From assembly GCA_963556145.1 (NCBI GenBank), contig OY744466.1, positions 744,001-808,000 on the forward strand: 64,000 bases of DNA, in the 5' to 3' direction. Positions 1-11,881 of the stretch are shown piece by piece (within the stretch, counting starts at the first letter, position 1; every line of letters starts with the position of its first letter). A program made the position numbers and the translations under genes. Source of the DNA: Hygrocybe punicea. Taxonomy: Eukaryota; Basidiomycota; Agaricomycetes; Agaricales; Hygrophoraceae. The notes under the pieces were generated by a model. It was not told where the DNA came from. It did no database searches and saw only the letters and a program-made list of their open reading frames with translations.

Positions 1-3000
1 AATTTTGGACCCCCAATTTCTTCCATCACACAAAGAAGAAAAAGAAAAAAACGCACCTGGAAACCATCCATGGATGCCAATAACGACAACCTTCTTACAT
101 CCCCTCAAAATATCAGACTGGTCCAACTCTCCCACAGCACTCCACGCTTTGGGCAACGTCTTGCCAAAATGACTAAACTCTTTCTCCTTCGCCCTCCGCT
201 TACCCGATTTCCCATCGTCTGGTTCCGCAAACAAAACCCCGCTTACGAACTTGATCGCTTTCGAAAACCGTGATAGGCTTGGCGGAGGGACAAGCGATCG
301 TGGTGGGGCATGGAATGTGTCTTCCCATGTCGGTAATATAAGGTTGGGAGGAGGCGGCGGCGGCGGCGGTCGGGGTGGGGAGGGTCCGGATTTCAAGGAT
401 GGCGAGGGGGATGACGTCTTCTTTTTGTCGGCCTTTGCCGTCTCGCGTCGTATGGAGTCAGAACGGGTGAGAGGTGCAGCAGGCAGGGTCGGCGGGGTAT
501 CTATGCCGGTGTGGGATTTCTTCGGTGAGGGAGGTGGTGGTGGTGGTGGTGGTAGTGAATGTTTGAGTTTCTTGGTGCGCGGTATCCGTTCTGATACCGG
601 CTTTCCGTGATCCTTGGCAGCAATCGAGGGTGTCGAAGGTAAAGACGAAACGACATCCGGCTTGTCTTCCTCGTCTATATCCATTACCTCCATGCCGTTC
701 TCGTCCTTCGGATTCTCTTCTCGACCAGTAATACTTTTCACGACTAAAGCTTTGGAAGAGAAAAAAGAACCCCACGCGAATGACTTGTTATTATTATTAT
801 TCGACAGGGATGCGTGGATAATATTGGGGGGTTTCAGCTGCTCGAGAGAAAGCGAACGCGAACGTTTCGGCGATGACATATTCTGCACGTCGTCCGCTTG
901 TGTCGTAACCGGTTCATGATGATGAGCAACACGCGCCTCTTCTTCCTTCGCCAAGTCCGACTGGCCGTTTGTCTCGGAGCCACCAGATGAATGTTCTAGC
1001 CCTGCAGGGAGAGATATCGATGAGGAAGCGCCGTACCAACTCCACGGCGTGTACCACGCTGAGCCCTGAGCCTGAGCCTGAGCCTGAGACGTTTGCCCAG
1101 AGGGCACAGACACGGCGTCCTTTTCCACCGACGAAGGAATATTCTCGTGGGTTACAGCACCGTCGTCACCTGTCAAAGAAGCTGTGTTGTTCCTTGCGCC
1201 CTCGGTATCTTGCCCTGTTGATTTGGCGTCAATTTGAGCTTCCCCACCAGGGGTGACCGCGATGTTGGTTGTCCGAGTCGGCGGTAGTTGCGCAGAGGGC
1301 TGGGTGTCGTGTGTATCACTCGGAGACGGTGAGCCGGCCTCGGTCATCTGGTCATTAGGTTTTCCGGAGACAACGGGTATTGAAGGGGGGTCCCCAGTTC
1401 CCCAGCCAATGTAGCCCCACCAAGAAGACGATGCAGCTGTCACAGTGCGAGTTTGTTCAGGGGTATCAGTGCTAGAAAGATCAACAGTTGTTGTCGCATT
1501 CGCGGGTGTGGGTGTGGTATTAGTGGTGATGTGTTCAGCGCCTTCTGTTTGTGGTGGTGGTTGACCAGAGTCCACCACTGGATGGTGTAAAAACGTGAGC
1601 TAGAGAAACATAGTTGAACGTTGAAACGTATTTGAATGCGACTGACCTGGCTCAGGTGTAGACTCAGCAGTGGGCTGGCGATTCTGGTCGCTCTTGTCTA
1701 TATTCCCTGCCCTCGCGACAGCCTGGTCAAGCGGTATTTTCGGCCTCCCAAGGAGAGGGAGACTCAAAGTAAACCGACTCGCCGAAGGGTTGAGGGACGA
1801 CAAGTTGACGCGATCCGCCTTGTCGCCATTCACATTCAGCACAACTTTCAATTGTTTTGGCGGAGGTGGAGGTGGAGGTGGAGGTGGTAGAGGGTGGGGC
1901 ATGAGTTCGGATAGCTTTGGGACTTCTTCGTCGAGGGAAGAAGACGTGACAGAAGAGGAGGTATGGCTGGAGTTGAGCGGGCTGGGTGATGCGGGAGGGC
2001 GTGTTGGGGAGCCGGAAGATGATGATGATGATGATGATGAGAACCAGCGCTTAGTATTATTATTGTTCTGCTGCCGTTTGGTTTGGGGTGGGATGGTCTG
2101 TGGTTCGGAGCGAGCGGCGGGTTCGGCGGCGTCGTTGACATGGTTCGTGGTATTGGCAGTTTGAGCTGCTGTCGTAGGGGGCTCGGGTTCTGCGGGTGGA
2201 GGAATGGGAGGGGGCGGGGGCGTGGGGTTTGCGTCGGCGGTTGGTGGAACCTCAGGCTCGCTATGGGGTATGCTGTCCTTCTTGGTGTCGTCGCCTGGGT
2301 CCAGGGTTTCCACCAACGCTGGCATCTTTTCTTTGCCCTTGCTGCGAGAAAGAGACCCAAACCAGGAAGCACGTCCTCCTGACGCTGACGCTGACGACGA
2401 CGTTGACGACGACGACGACCCGGACCCGGACGACCCCGACGACCCCGACGATGATGATGATTCTGACGAAATAGATTTGTCTGTTGCCTGTAAAGACGGG
2501 AAAGGTATGTGAGAAGATGAACTCCCATTCGGGGGCTGTGGTGGAACATGATTGGGTTCTAAAGGAGGGGCCGACGACTGTGTATCAGTTTGTTGTTGTT
2601 GTAGTGGTGGTGGTGGTGGTGGTGGTGAACTAGTAGCAGGATTGGTAGTTGTAGCCATATGATCCTCGTGGGCCGTCACAGCGGTCGTCGTCGCATCATC
2701 CGAGCGTGGGTCAGATTCCGCAGTCATGGTCATGGTCGTGGTCATGGTCGTGGCCGTGGTCATGGTAGTAGTAGTATTCGTGCCGTCCCCACGCTGTGAC
2801 TCAGACATCTCCATAAGGTTCCCGTTCAACACAGAAGCGAGCTCCGAGTCGCCCCGTCCAGCAGTGAGAAAAGGATGAGGAAGTGGCAGAGGTGGCAAAA
2901 CAGCAGCAGCAACAGCAGCAGCAGGCAAATTAGTGATTGCAGGAGCCAAAGGAGCGCCTTGTTCTGGTTCTGCAAACACGAGAGAAATGCTGGGTGATTG

Positions 3001-3105
3001 AGTGGATTTCTTGGATATCGATATCGATCGCCAAACGGGCCCGGGGGGCAATGGTGGTGGTGGTTGTTTGTTGGAACGGGTAGAGGAGCGACGACTGGAA
3101 CTCAT
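1..3105 (-). CDS. Long low-complexity protein ending in a lipase-like hydrolase motif (5' part of gene)
   Basis: Exons are 1647..3105 and 57..1577, joined by a 69-bp intron (1578..1646); a further donor (GTGCGT) at 56 shows that the gene continues past the left edge. About 993 residues are in the window. I chose the ATG at 3105 (MSSSRRSS); the frame stays open upstream only through TTG codons made by a CCAAAG hexamer repeat. Nearly all of it is Ser/Pro/Gln-rich and probably disordered, with polyproline runs, a Gln-Ala repeat, and Trp islands (SWWGYIGWG, SAWYTPWSWYG). The last ~100 residues become ordered and end with VVVIGIHGWFPG, which looks like the first strand and oxyanion turn of an alpha/beta-hydrolase. 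The catalytic residues would lie outside the window, so the enzyme call is an inference. It starts 203 bp after the FRE stop, same strand. Confidence 0.7.
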
Positions 3106-3308
3106 TGAAGGGGGAAGAGAAGGAAAAACCAAAGCCAAAGCCAAAGCCAAAGCCAAAAGTCAGGGTCAGGGCATGTACTACGGACACACGCAGGCCACCA
3201 AACTTGAGGTTCTCACGTGCTGCGCATGCAACAAAGTACTAAGTAATAATTTACACAACTCCAATAATAATAAAATAACGTCCGCAATGGAACCACCACC
3301 ACAGGCCC

Positions 3309-5905
3309 CTACAAAGCAAATGGTTCCACATGAATCGCAATCCCACCAAGTTCCGCTCCCTTCAACGACATTCCCAGCCTCGCAACAGCATTCTGGGCCT
3401 CCCGGGTCATACTCTCCGGCCCACTGGCACAAACGCCCACACCACCACCACCACCAAGACCCACCACTTTCAACGGCCGCGGAGAGTCCGAATCGTTAAC
3501 CACCACCACCACAGGCCGAGACCCTCCTCCTCCTCCTCCTCCTCCCCCTCCCCCTTCCCCTTGCCCCTCCCCCTCCGGGCTCCCTCTCTCGATATCAACG
3601 GACGACGACGACGACGAAACAGACCGAAGCGGAGTCGGAGTCGGAGAGACAAGGTCGAGGAGCAACGTGTGCACGGACGGACGAGTAACCAAGACATCGC
3701 AATTCGGGATATCAGGAACGGCTTCGGGGTCACACAAACACGTAACGAATATAGAGATGTGCAGATCGAGCGAATAATCCATTGGAGCAGCAGCGGCATT
3801 AGCGATATCCACCAAAAAGGGGGCGAACCACTCAATCGACCCTACGCATTCAATTCATTCATTCGTTCATTCCAAAAAAAAGTGACAAAAAAAAGAAAAA
3901 CACCAACTCACCAAACGACCGCGTATACCACGCAAACTCAATCCTCCTAGTCCTCTCTCCACCTCGTCTCCCAAGCTTGACACACCTCGCCACGATATCG
4001 TCCAACAACCCAAGCGTGAACGTCGCCCCAGATCCGCCAGCAACCAACAACACACTCTCGTACCTCCCCAAATCGATACTGCAGCCACCGTATGGTCCGT
4101 CTAACATCACCTGCAACTGCACCTGGGCCTGGGCCCGGGCCTGATCGAACGGGTCCCCGGAGTCCACATCCATCGTCTGCGCCTCTTTCTTCTCGAGAAT
4201 CTCCGTCTCCATCTGCGTCTTCACATCCGCATCCACATCCGGATCCGCCTTCGTCTTCATCTTCATCTTCGCCTTCGTCTCCCCATTCCCATTCCCATTC
4301 CCATTCCCATTCCCATCCGCATCCGCATCCGCATACATCTGCACTTGCCTTTGCATTTCACATCTTGCATATTCATTAACCGCCCTAGTCCAATCGCCAT
4401 TCACCCGCGCTCCCAATATGAGAGTCGACCCTTCCAAGATGCACGAAGAAGAAATAGATTCAGCAGCAGCAGCAGACGAAGCAGACGAAGCAGACGAAGC
4501 AGACGAAGAAGACATAGGCGCCCTCAAAATCGTAAGCGGATGCGACTCGAAGAAACGTCCTGCAAAAAAGACACGTAGCCGGACGTGTTGACCAGCTTGC
4601 CAGCCACCATCGCAGTCTGCTACGCGAATCTGTTTTTCGAAAGAAAGTCAGAGAATTAATGAGAAATATATGAAAGCTTGGGGTTGGAAGAAAAAAAAAA
4701 AGACATTTACGATAGTCATTTGTTGGTCAATGGGCGTTAGAGTGGCGTCTTTGATGCGGCATCGCAACATCCGCATGAACATGTCGAGGCCATAGAATGC
4801 CAGAGGTGGGAATATCCATGGCGAAGCGTAGATGGTATGATAACAGATCGTCACAAAGAATGCCACAAAACACAGAACACTGTTCGTATAAAAAAAAGGA
4901 TCATCGTCATCATCGTCATCATCAACATCCAAGACCAAAAGAAAAACAGTATACACACTGTACGACAAAAAACCCCTGATAAAAATACTTCCTAACCGGT
5001 TGGAGCGACGACAGCACGATGATACACAGCAAACTCAGCGCAGCGATACCCGAAGTCTCCTTCTGCCGCCCGAGAATGGGCAGATGCCATACGAGGTGGT
5101 TTTGAATCCACAAGGTCCCATGGAGGACCGCACCAAGGAACATGCACCGCCCGGACCACCGGTGAACGTAGTTGAGTTTCTCATACCCGTGCCCTGGTCC
5201 GAGGAGAAGAGAGAGTATGGAGTTCTTGGTTGCGAATAGGAATATGATGGGCAGCTGAGCGAGGGCGATGAATCCTGTTGTGTGATGTGAGATGCCAAAC
5301 TACATATATATATATATATATGATATGAGACGTACCGGGGCGATTGGCGTTGGAGGATAGTGGGGCGTTCAATACGATGCACACCACAACGAGTGCGATG
5401 TACGCCACGATGACCACGACTTTTGGGGAAACAAATTTAGTGTTATTATTTATTTTGATAACAACGGGTTGGCGCACCTTGTCCAGCGTTCAAGGCGATA
5501 TCTGGCAGAGACCACAATCGGAGTGCCCCCACCCTCGCGAACCAGATGGCAAACACGCTCGCACTGCGTCTTGTCTCCTTTGGCTGCGACGATACCGATA
5601 CGGATACGGATCCAACAGGCGTATAATACCTCCTACCCGAAATGTCCTCCGATATCCCAAAAAACCCGGGGAACGCTCTCCGAGACTTGATCGAGCGCAG
5701 TAGGCGAGGGAAGGAAAGGATGACGGCGACGGCGACGAGGGAGACCCAGGTGACGGTGAAGCGTCTTTGCCATTTTGGGTCTTCGAGGTAGGAGCTGGAT
5801 GATGACTCGGATTAGATTAAAAGGCCAGGAAAGAAAAGAGGGACGACTTTGCTTGTATATCTGGAATTCTGGTGGGATGGGTGGCGGGGTACCGGTATCG
5901 GGCAT
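3309..5905 (-). CDS. Ferric reductase-type transmembrane metalloreductase (FRE family)
   Basis: Seven exons close in frame to 729 residues: 5853..5905, 5478..5794, 5336..5419, 4959..5274, 4711..4879, 3912..4629, 3309..3841. The family moves electrons from NADPH through FAD and two haems across the membrane to reduce Fe(III) or Cu(II). Visible signs: two pairs of haem histidines (HRWSGR with AVLHG; VVHVLCF with TICYHT), a FAD-binding motif (ESHPLTI), NADPH-binding motifs (DGPYGG, VAGGSGATF), and the C-terminal GVGVCASGPESM. Between the FAD and NAD motifs is a ~120-residue insert built of Ser/Ala, Asp-Ala and Gly-Asn repeats. A second disordered run (Gly-rich) sits near the C terminus. The first intron seems to be GC-AG. 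It lies 103 bp downstream of the Ctr gene on the same strand, suggesting joint work in copper or iron uptake. Confidence 0.88.
4263..4332. repeat. Coding hexanucleotide repeats inside FRE
   Basis: Tandem CCATTC and CATCCG hexamers (plus strand) encode the Gly-Asn and Asp-Ala runs of the FRE linker. The unit is a multiple of three, so length changes would keep the frame. Confidence 0.8.
5300..5322. repeat. AT dinucleotide microsatellite in FRE intron
   Basis: An (AT)n tract lies within the third intron of the FRE gene (5275..5335). Confidence 0.75.
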
Positions 5906-6008
5906 GATACAATGAATGGGTGAATTTGGTTAAGATGCCTTCGCTACGATCGTTATCCGATAACTCCGCGGACGTACGACAACTGACTAATGTACAGGTA
6001 GACACGTC

Positions 6009-6652
6009 TCAAGACAGAGGATTGGCATATCGCCCAAACAACGTCTCTCCTACACCAAGACCAACCACGATAGCAACTATGAAACTGACTTGAAACGTCC
6101 TTTTCGTTGAAAATAAGCAGTCAAGTAAAACGCAATGTTTAAACAACGTACATCACCGTCAACATGAACGCAAAGCCAATAGCAGATTGGCTGACGTGCA
6201 GTATCCCTCGCGAGATATCATGCGCAGGTATGAACGGTGGTATACGGCTGCGTATCGATCCTAGAAATGGTTCCCCGTTCGCAGAACTGCGTTTGTTTGA
6301 AAGTGCAATCTGCGCTCTATACACAACTCAATTCCAGACACACACACCGACACACCGACACATCGACATACCTCTTCTCCCAATGGACCTCCATAACCGT
6401 TCGAGAGGCAGCTAACCATCGCTCTACGAGGGCGAGCAGAAACAGACCCATGCATGACCCCACCATAGCCTCCGGACTCGTCGGCACCCAGCCAAAGAAC
6501 CACAGGATATCTCCCGGCGTGAAATGCAGATACGGGAACATGTTCCCTTGGCCGAGCGCCATGGAACCGTCCATTGACATGTCCATGCCATTGCTGCTGT
6601 GAGCTAGAGCGCAAGGAATGACGAGAAAATACGACCAGAGAGTGGCTGACAT
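6009..6652 (-). CDS. Ctr-type copper transporter
   Basis: Three exons (6372..6652, 6152..6316, 6009..6099; introns of 55 and 52 bp) give 178 residues. Ctr proteins form trimers that import Cu(I). The N terminus is hydrophobic (possible signal or first helix) and followed by a short Met-rich segment (MDMSMDGSM). The second helix has the copper-selectivity MxxxM (MLTVM), spanning the exon 2/3 junction, and the third has the packing motif GxxxG (GLGVG). The protein ends GRYANPLS. The stop at 6009 is genuine, so it is not fused to FRE, whose ATG is 103 bp further on. Shares a 252-bp divergent intergenic region with the membrane protein at 6905. Confidence 0.9.
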
Positions 6653-6904
6653 AATGTGTAACGCCGGAAAAAGAAAAAAAAAGCGGTGTTACTGTAACCG
6701 CAGTTGTAATAAGTTATGCAGTGAAACTGTGAACATGTGAACCCCCGCCATGGCCATTGTAGCGATACCCACCCAAACGAACTCGCTAACTCTCCCTCTC
6801 GCACATTCCATTTCTTTTAGTGCTCGCATCGTCACCCAATCGCTTATTTCTGTACCCACTTTATTCCCTTTTTTCTTTTTTTTTGCTTCGCCTTACAAAC
6901 GATT
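6653..6904. promoter_or_regulatory. Divergent intergenic region, Ctr and membrane-protein gene
   Basis: 252 bp separate the two start codons. It holds an inverted repeat GCGGT-N9-ACCGC at 6683..6701 and a pyrimidine-rich tract just before the ATG at 6905. No known metal-response element was recognised; the promoter role is inferred from position. Confidence 0.45.
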
Positions 6905-8684
6905 ATGCCACAGGCCGGTGCGGCTGCCCAAACCAGCAACCCGACTCTTCCAGCGCCCCTCCTCGACAGCCTCGGTGCAGCCCCAACAACCGATGTCCCC
7001 AATCCACCGTCCTCTACAATTGACTTTATGTACGTTCATTAATTTTACCTCGGTCGCACGCCCCTCTTTTTTTTACGTCCTCCCGCCCCGCCCCCCTGTT
7101 TCTCTAGCTCAAGCTCCGATGCCGCCTTTACTTCCGCCCCTTCCTCTTCTCTCGACCCTTCTTCTGGATCTGCTTCCTTCTTTCCATCCGGTTCTGCTCC
7201 TAATGTTTCATCCACCGCCACTGCCGCCGCATCTTCACCTTTAGCTTCTACACCTTCACCTTCACCTTCACCTTCACCCTCGAGCTCACCCTCGACACCC
7301 CCACCCTCGAATTCCCCTTTCCCAACCTCAGACCCATCTGACACAGGAGCCTTCACCACTTCCACCATATTAACGACCATCGACGGAAAAGTCACAACCG
7401 TACGTTTTCAACTGCAGCCTCAGGAGCCCCCCCGTTCACAACTTCCTAACAAAAAAAAAACAGATCTACTCCGAAATCCCAATCCCCACATCCCTCGCCT
7501 CGTCCAGAACCCTCTCCCCCTCCCGCCGCACCGTCCTCATCGTCACTCTCGCCCTCGGCTCCCTCCTCATCCTCATCCTCGCCCTCTTCCTCTTCTTCCT
7601 CTACAAACGACGCCAGCAGAAAAAAATGGGCTTCGCTGAATCCCTCACCTCCCGCCGCAAACAGAAACGCTCCCGCGCAATGCTCCTGCACGGCGAAGAC
7701 CTCGACGACGATGACCCCCCTTTCACCCAACACCAACACCAACACCAACACCAGCAACACCACCAGCAACACCACATCATCTCATCCAGACCCATAATTC
7801 ATTCACCCCAATCCCCATACATGCACACCCCCAGCCTTAGCCGCAGCCTCAGCCTCACCCCCAACCTCAGCATCAGCACCCGTTCACTCGCACTCGCACT
7901 CACACCCTCCGCCTCCTCCTCCTCCTCCCCGAGGCTCCTCCGCGCACGTGGCTCAGAGACCGGCTCCATCTTCCACGAAGGCGTGTGGCCTCCCCCAGGG
8001 GAAAACAGCAGGCTCGTCGACCCGCTCACACAAGCCAGCAGCCAAGTCGACCTCAGCACTATCGTCGACGACGTCATGGGCCCCCCCACTCCTTCTCCTC
8101 CACCCCCTCATCATCATCATCATCTTCCTGGACAGGGGTGGTCCGAGTTTCAGACTCCCTCAGGCTTAGGCTTAGGCTCGCGCCGCGCCGGCGATCAATC
8201 CCCGACTTTCTCACTGGTTCTAGCAGACTCGCCCATCTCTGACCACGATTACCATCATCACGACCACGATCACGATCACGATCCTCGTGACTCCTCAGCT
8301 TCATTCAGCGGACCCTTATCATCGTTTGACTGGTCCAACAACAACACCACCACCAGCAACTACAACTACAACAACAACAACAGTAACAACAACAGTAACA
8401 ACAGCTCCCAGACCCGGTTATGGTCTCCCGATTCCAATACCAATATCACGAACGTCGTACCCCAATCCCAATCTCAATCGCAATCCCAGCCCAGGCACTC
8501 GAGTCCTTTGGTGCAAACCTTGTTTGATGGTGACCACGACCACGACCGCGAACACGAACACAAACACGGCGACGGGCGCAGAAACACCACCACCATCATC
8601 ATCAGTAGCGGCCCGCCCTCTCCTCGCAATTGGCTGGAACGTTCGCCTGTGAGGCATACTTGGAATCTTGGCAGGGGTGGGTGA
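6905..8684 (+). CDS. Single-pass membrane protein with Ser/Pro-rich ectodomain
   Basis: Exons 6905..7029, 7108..7399 and 7464..8684 give 545 residues. The first ~135 residues are Ser/Pro/Ala-rich and would suit heavy O-glycosylation. One strong transmembrane helix follows (about 162-185), then a basic stop-transfer (YKRRQQKK). The ~350-residue cytoplasmic part is low complexity, with His-Gln, Asp-His, Asn and Ser-Gln runs. No classical signal peptide is seen; a reverse signal anchor would put the N terminus outside. The layout resembles fungal wall-stress sensors and other Ser-rich single-pass proteins, but no specific family motif was recognised. Confidence 0.72.
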
Positions 8685-9313
8685 CACGGACACGTCGTGT
8701 GTATACATATATGTATATATGTGCATGTGCATGTGCATGTGCATGTGCCGTTTTGCCAACCATGTGTTCTTCTTCTTGATACCACACCACGCATGGGACT
8801 TTTGTGTTGTTGTTGTTGTTCTTGTTATATTACATGGCCGTGTGGTGTTTCTTTTTTTTTTTTTTGTTGGTTGTTGGCTGTTGGGTTGTACACTTTACTA
8901 TGTATCTTGGGGACATTTTGTTCATTTTTTATATACTTATTTTTACAAATTACAAAGTCAAGAGTTTGGACTCAGGACATTCTTTATACTTTTAGGGGTT
9001 TAAGGGTTTGGATCTGATCAAGATATATTTATGTTTTGTAAACATGTCTCTTTTATACTAGTCATTATGTAATTCTCCAGATGTCTGGATTTCATCTGCC
9101 AGTGATTGTGTATATGTATGTACGTATGTACTGTACAGCTGCATGCAGCTTGAGCTTCACCAACAACCGTACAAAATGAACATGACTGCAAGCTTTTCTT
9201 AGTACAATTGTTTTTTTTTTTTTTTTGGGGGGGGGGGCAGATTGCTTGCGCAAATGAACCAATGGGGAACTGGCTTTCAAACCCCACACCTGAGGGTGGG
9301 GGGGGGGGGTGGC
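8685..9313. other. Gene-free segment after the membrane-protein gene
   Basis: AT-rich probable 3' UTR and spacer. It contains a short GTGCAT hexamer run (about 8719..8748), a T/G homopolymer pair near 9210..9238, and a G run at 9297..9309. No gene seen. Confidence 0.6.
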
Positions 9314-10597
9314 TAGTGTTGCTGTAGTTTGGTTCCGAACCTAGCCGAACCCGGTTCAAACCCTGAACCAAACCCTAGGTTCAGTCTAAGTTCAGCCAAG
9401 TGCTGAACTGGACCGTGGGTTCAGTTCCGGGTTTTGAGGCCTGCCGGATTTCCTGAACGGCTCCAAACCACATCCAAACCGCGAACACAGATATTTTTAA
9501 GGTATTTATTTCATTTGTTTTTCGTATTTCTTTACTTACTTTTTCGTGGTAAACAGTATCATGTGGCCATTACACGTAGGTTTTCTTCACCAACACTGCA
9601 ATGCAAGGCCAATGAACGCGACTCAATGTCACGTTCATGAACACCGGTAAGTCTCATAATTTCTCTGAGCTTTACTAATATTATCTGCGACAGGAAACTT
9701 GACTGCAACCACATTGCGAGCACACCACCCCAACCCCAACACAATGCCAACAGACGTGGGACAGCCGCAACACCACCACCACCACCAGCGGCGGCAACTG
9801 CAACGGCAACAGCCAGCAGCAGCGCCGGCAGCAACGGCAGCAGCAGCAGCAACAGCGGCAGCGGCAACAGCAACAGCAGCAGCAGCAACAGCGGCAGCGG
9901 CAACAGCAACAGCAGCAGCAGCAACGCCGGCAGCAGCAACGCCGGCAACAGCAGCAGCAGCTGCTGCTGCATCAAGCCATCCAACACAGGACAGCCACAA
10001 CACCACCACCACCACCAGCAGCGGCAACAACAATGGCAACAACAACCATGACGGCCAGCAGCAGCAGCAGCAGCAACAGTGGCAGCAGCAATGGCAACAG
10101 CAGCAATGGTGGCAGCAGCAGCAGCAACAGCCACAGCAGCAGCAGCAGCGCCGGCAGTGGCAGCAACAGCAGCAATGGCAGCAGCAGCAACGGCGACAGC
10201 AGCAGCAGCAGCCAACCACCACAACCATACCACCACCCCGACGAGGAAAATGGTTGGCAGCAGCAGCGCCGGCAATGCCACGCAGGGACCACAGGACAAG
10301 ACTCCCCATCCCTCCACATCCCTTGGGGACACCGGAGGGCTCCCGAGCACCCATCTACCTTGTGAAGTGCAGCGCCATATCTATTTATACGTGCCTGTCA
10401 TTCGCAAGGAGAACGGATGGAGTGAGCCCACCTCGGTCTGGGTTTCAGACCGTGTCTGAACCCAGACCGAATGCGGAGAGACGGTTTGACGCCGTCTGGG
10501 TCCGGGTTTGGCCATGCGCCAAACTGGACCCGAAGTTCAGTTTGCGGTTCTGCCAAAAAGGGTCAGAACCGGACTGAACTGAACTTTGGCAACACTA
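9314..10597. mobile_element. Non-autonomous hAT-type element with internal CAG repeat
   Basis: The ends are inverted repeats (TAGTGTTGC...GCAACACTA) flanked by a perfect 8-bp duplication GGGGTGGC (9306..9313 and 10598..10605), which is diagnostic for hAT. Inside both ends are many short GGTTCAG/GAACC-like subterminal motifs. The centre is a long CAG/CAA/GGC triplet tract. No transposase is present, so movement would need help from elsewhere. Confidence 0.85.
9740..10235. repeat. CAG/GGC trinucleotide-rich tract
   Basis: About 500 bp of imperfect CAG, CAA, GGC and CAC triplets inside the hAT element. It opens long artificial frames of Gln, Ala, Ser or Cys on both strands; none is a credible gene. 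Confidence 0.85.
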
Positions 10598-10605
10598 GGG
10601 GTGGC

Positions 10606-11802
10606 AGGTTGAGCAAAAGAAAAAGAAAAAAGGAGTACTTTGATACATAGCCTGATATAGCAAATTTTGACTCAATAGAGAGTCAGAGAGACCCCATGAG
10701 TGGCTTGCAACACTTTGCATCATGGGGGGTAAAAAATTGAACAAAATGGCATGTCATGAATCATCTATAGCCTATATAGGTTACAGAAACCAATTAATTA
10801 CAAATAGGTACAGAAACTAATACAAAATGACAAGCCTCAAGGCAGGCTGGCAGCACCAAAATTCCAAGTTGGGGGACACCGTCCCACTGGCACCACAGAT
10901 CTGGCTGCAACTTTGTCCGAGCAAAGCAACCTGTCCCTGCCAACTCAATCATTGATGTTGACGCTGCCAATGATGCCGCCACCTGCCTGAGCAACCTGTC
11001 CTGCTGACTCGGAGTGTGATATCATCGGTGTTGATGCTGCCAGTGATATGATATTCATCCTGCTGAGCACAATGTCATCAATGATCTTCTTGCAAAATGG
11101 CAGCGGTGTGGTGAGCAGTGATCTCTCTCATCTGCTGCACACTTGGTCCATTGGGAACCACATTCAATTTACTTGCAGTTGCCCGAGTTTGTGTTTGTGG
11201 ATCCTGACCTGGACTCTCCTGAGTGGACAACCAAGGTTGCATCCTGTGGCCCTTGAAGTCAAGGTGATGCAGGACAGTTCACAGCAAAATGGCACCCTGG
11301 GGCCTGCAGGCACAAAAAATGTGCAGCAGCTGCAAGCTAGTGTCGGTGCTTGATATGGGGTGATGAATTATTAATAATTGATCATCTAACCAAGGACTCG
11401 GGTGCTTTGAGTAATATGGATGATTGCCAGAGATCTACCTCACAAAAAGAACTTACTGAGGGTAATAAACCTTGGACTTGGACCTGCTCCTCTCTTGGAG
11501 AATGCTTTAGAGAACTGAGAACCTGTGGTTAAGCTAACCTTTGATAGGATTCACACCACAACCCAACCACCCAAAAGGAATAACCCAGAGTTATTATAGA
11601 GCTACATCCTTGTTCCCAAAGGACAACAAGGTAATTTCCCGATCAACAACGCACTCCAGAAACCCTTGGTGTGGATTTGTTCAAACACTTCCCACACAAA
11701 ACAAAGTACATAACAAAAACTAACTAATAAAAATAGTAAAATATCACCAATTGGAGCTCAGACACATAGCATGCATATCATTGGTGATTGTGACTCACAG
11801 TG
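10606..11802. other. Gene-free, probably transposon-derived segment
   Basis: Only short unrelated frames, AT-rich and TG-rich text. The surroundings suggest decayed transposon sequence, but no family motif was recognised. Confidence 0.4.
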
Positions 11803-11881
11803 TTATTTAAAGCTTGTATCAATGTGTGTGACTTGGTGGTGGTCGGTGTAATGTTGGGGTTCAAATTGGGGTGAAAGGTAA
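11785..11881. repeat. Direct repeat, copy 1 (about 97 bp)
   Basis: Closely matches 12675..12772 in the same orientation: both run from GTGATT(G/A)TGACTCACAG to GGGGTGAAAGGTAACA. The pair brackets the gag-like fragment, suggesting duplicated transposon sequence. Confidence 0.75.

Noticed and set aside
3105..3156. N-terminal extension of alternating Ala-Leu on the first gene
   Set aside because: It starts at TTG inside a CCAAAG hexamer repeat; the first ATG in frame is at 3105.
5853..6152. Ctr-FRE fusion protein
   Set aside because: The Ctr frame ends naturally at GRYANPLS with TGA at 6009..6011, and FRE has its own ATG and a family-like N terminus.
9559..10577. Long open frames rich in Gln, Ala, Ser or Cys on both strands
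   Set aside because: Produced by the CAG/GGC triplet tract in the hAT element; open in nearly all frames and without motifs.
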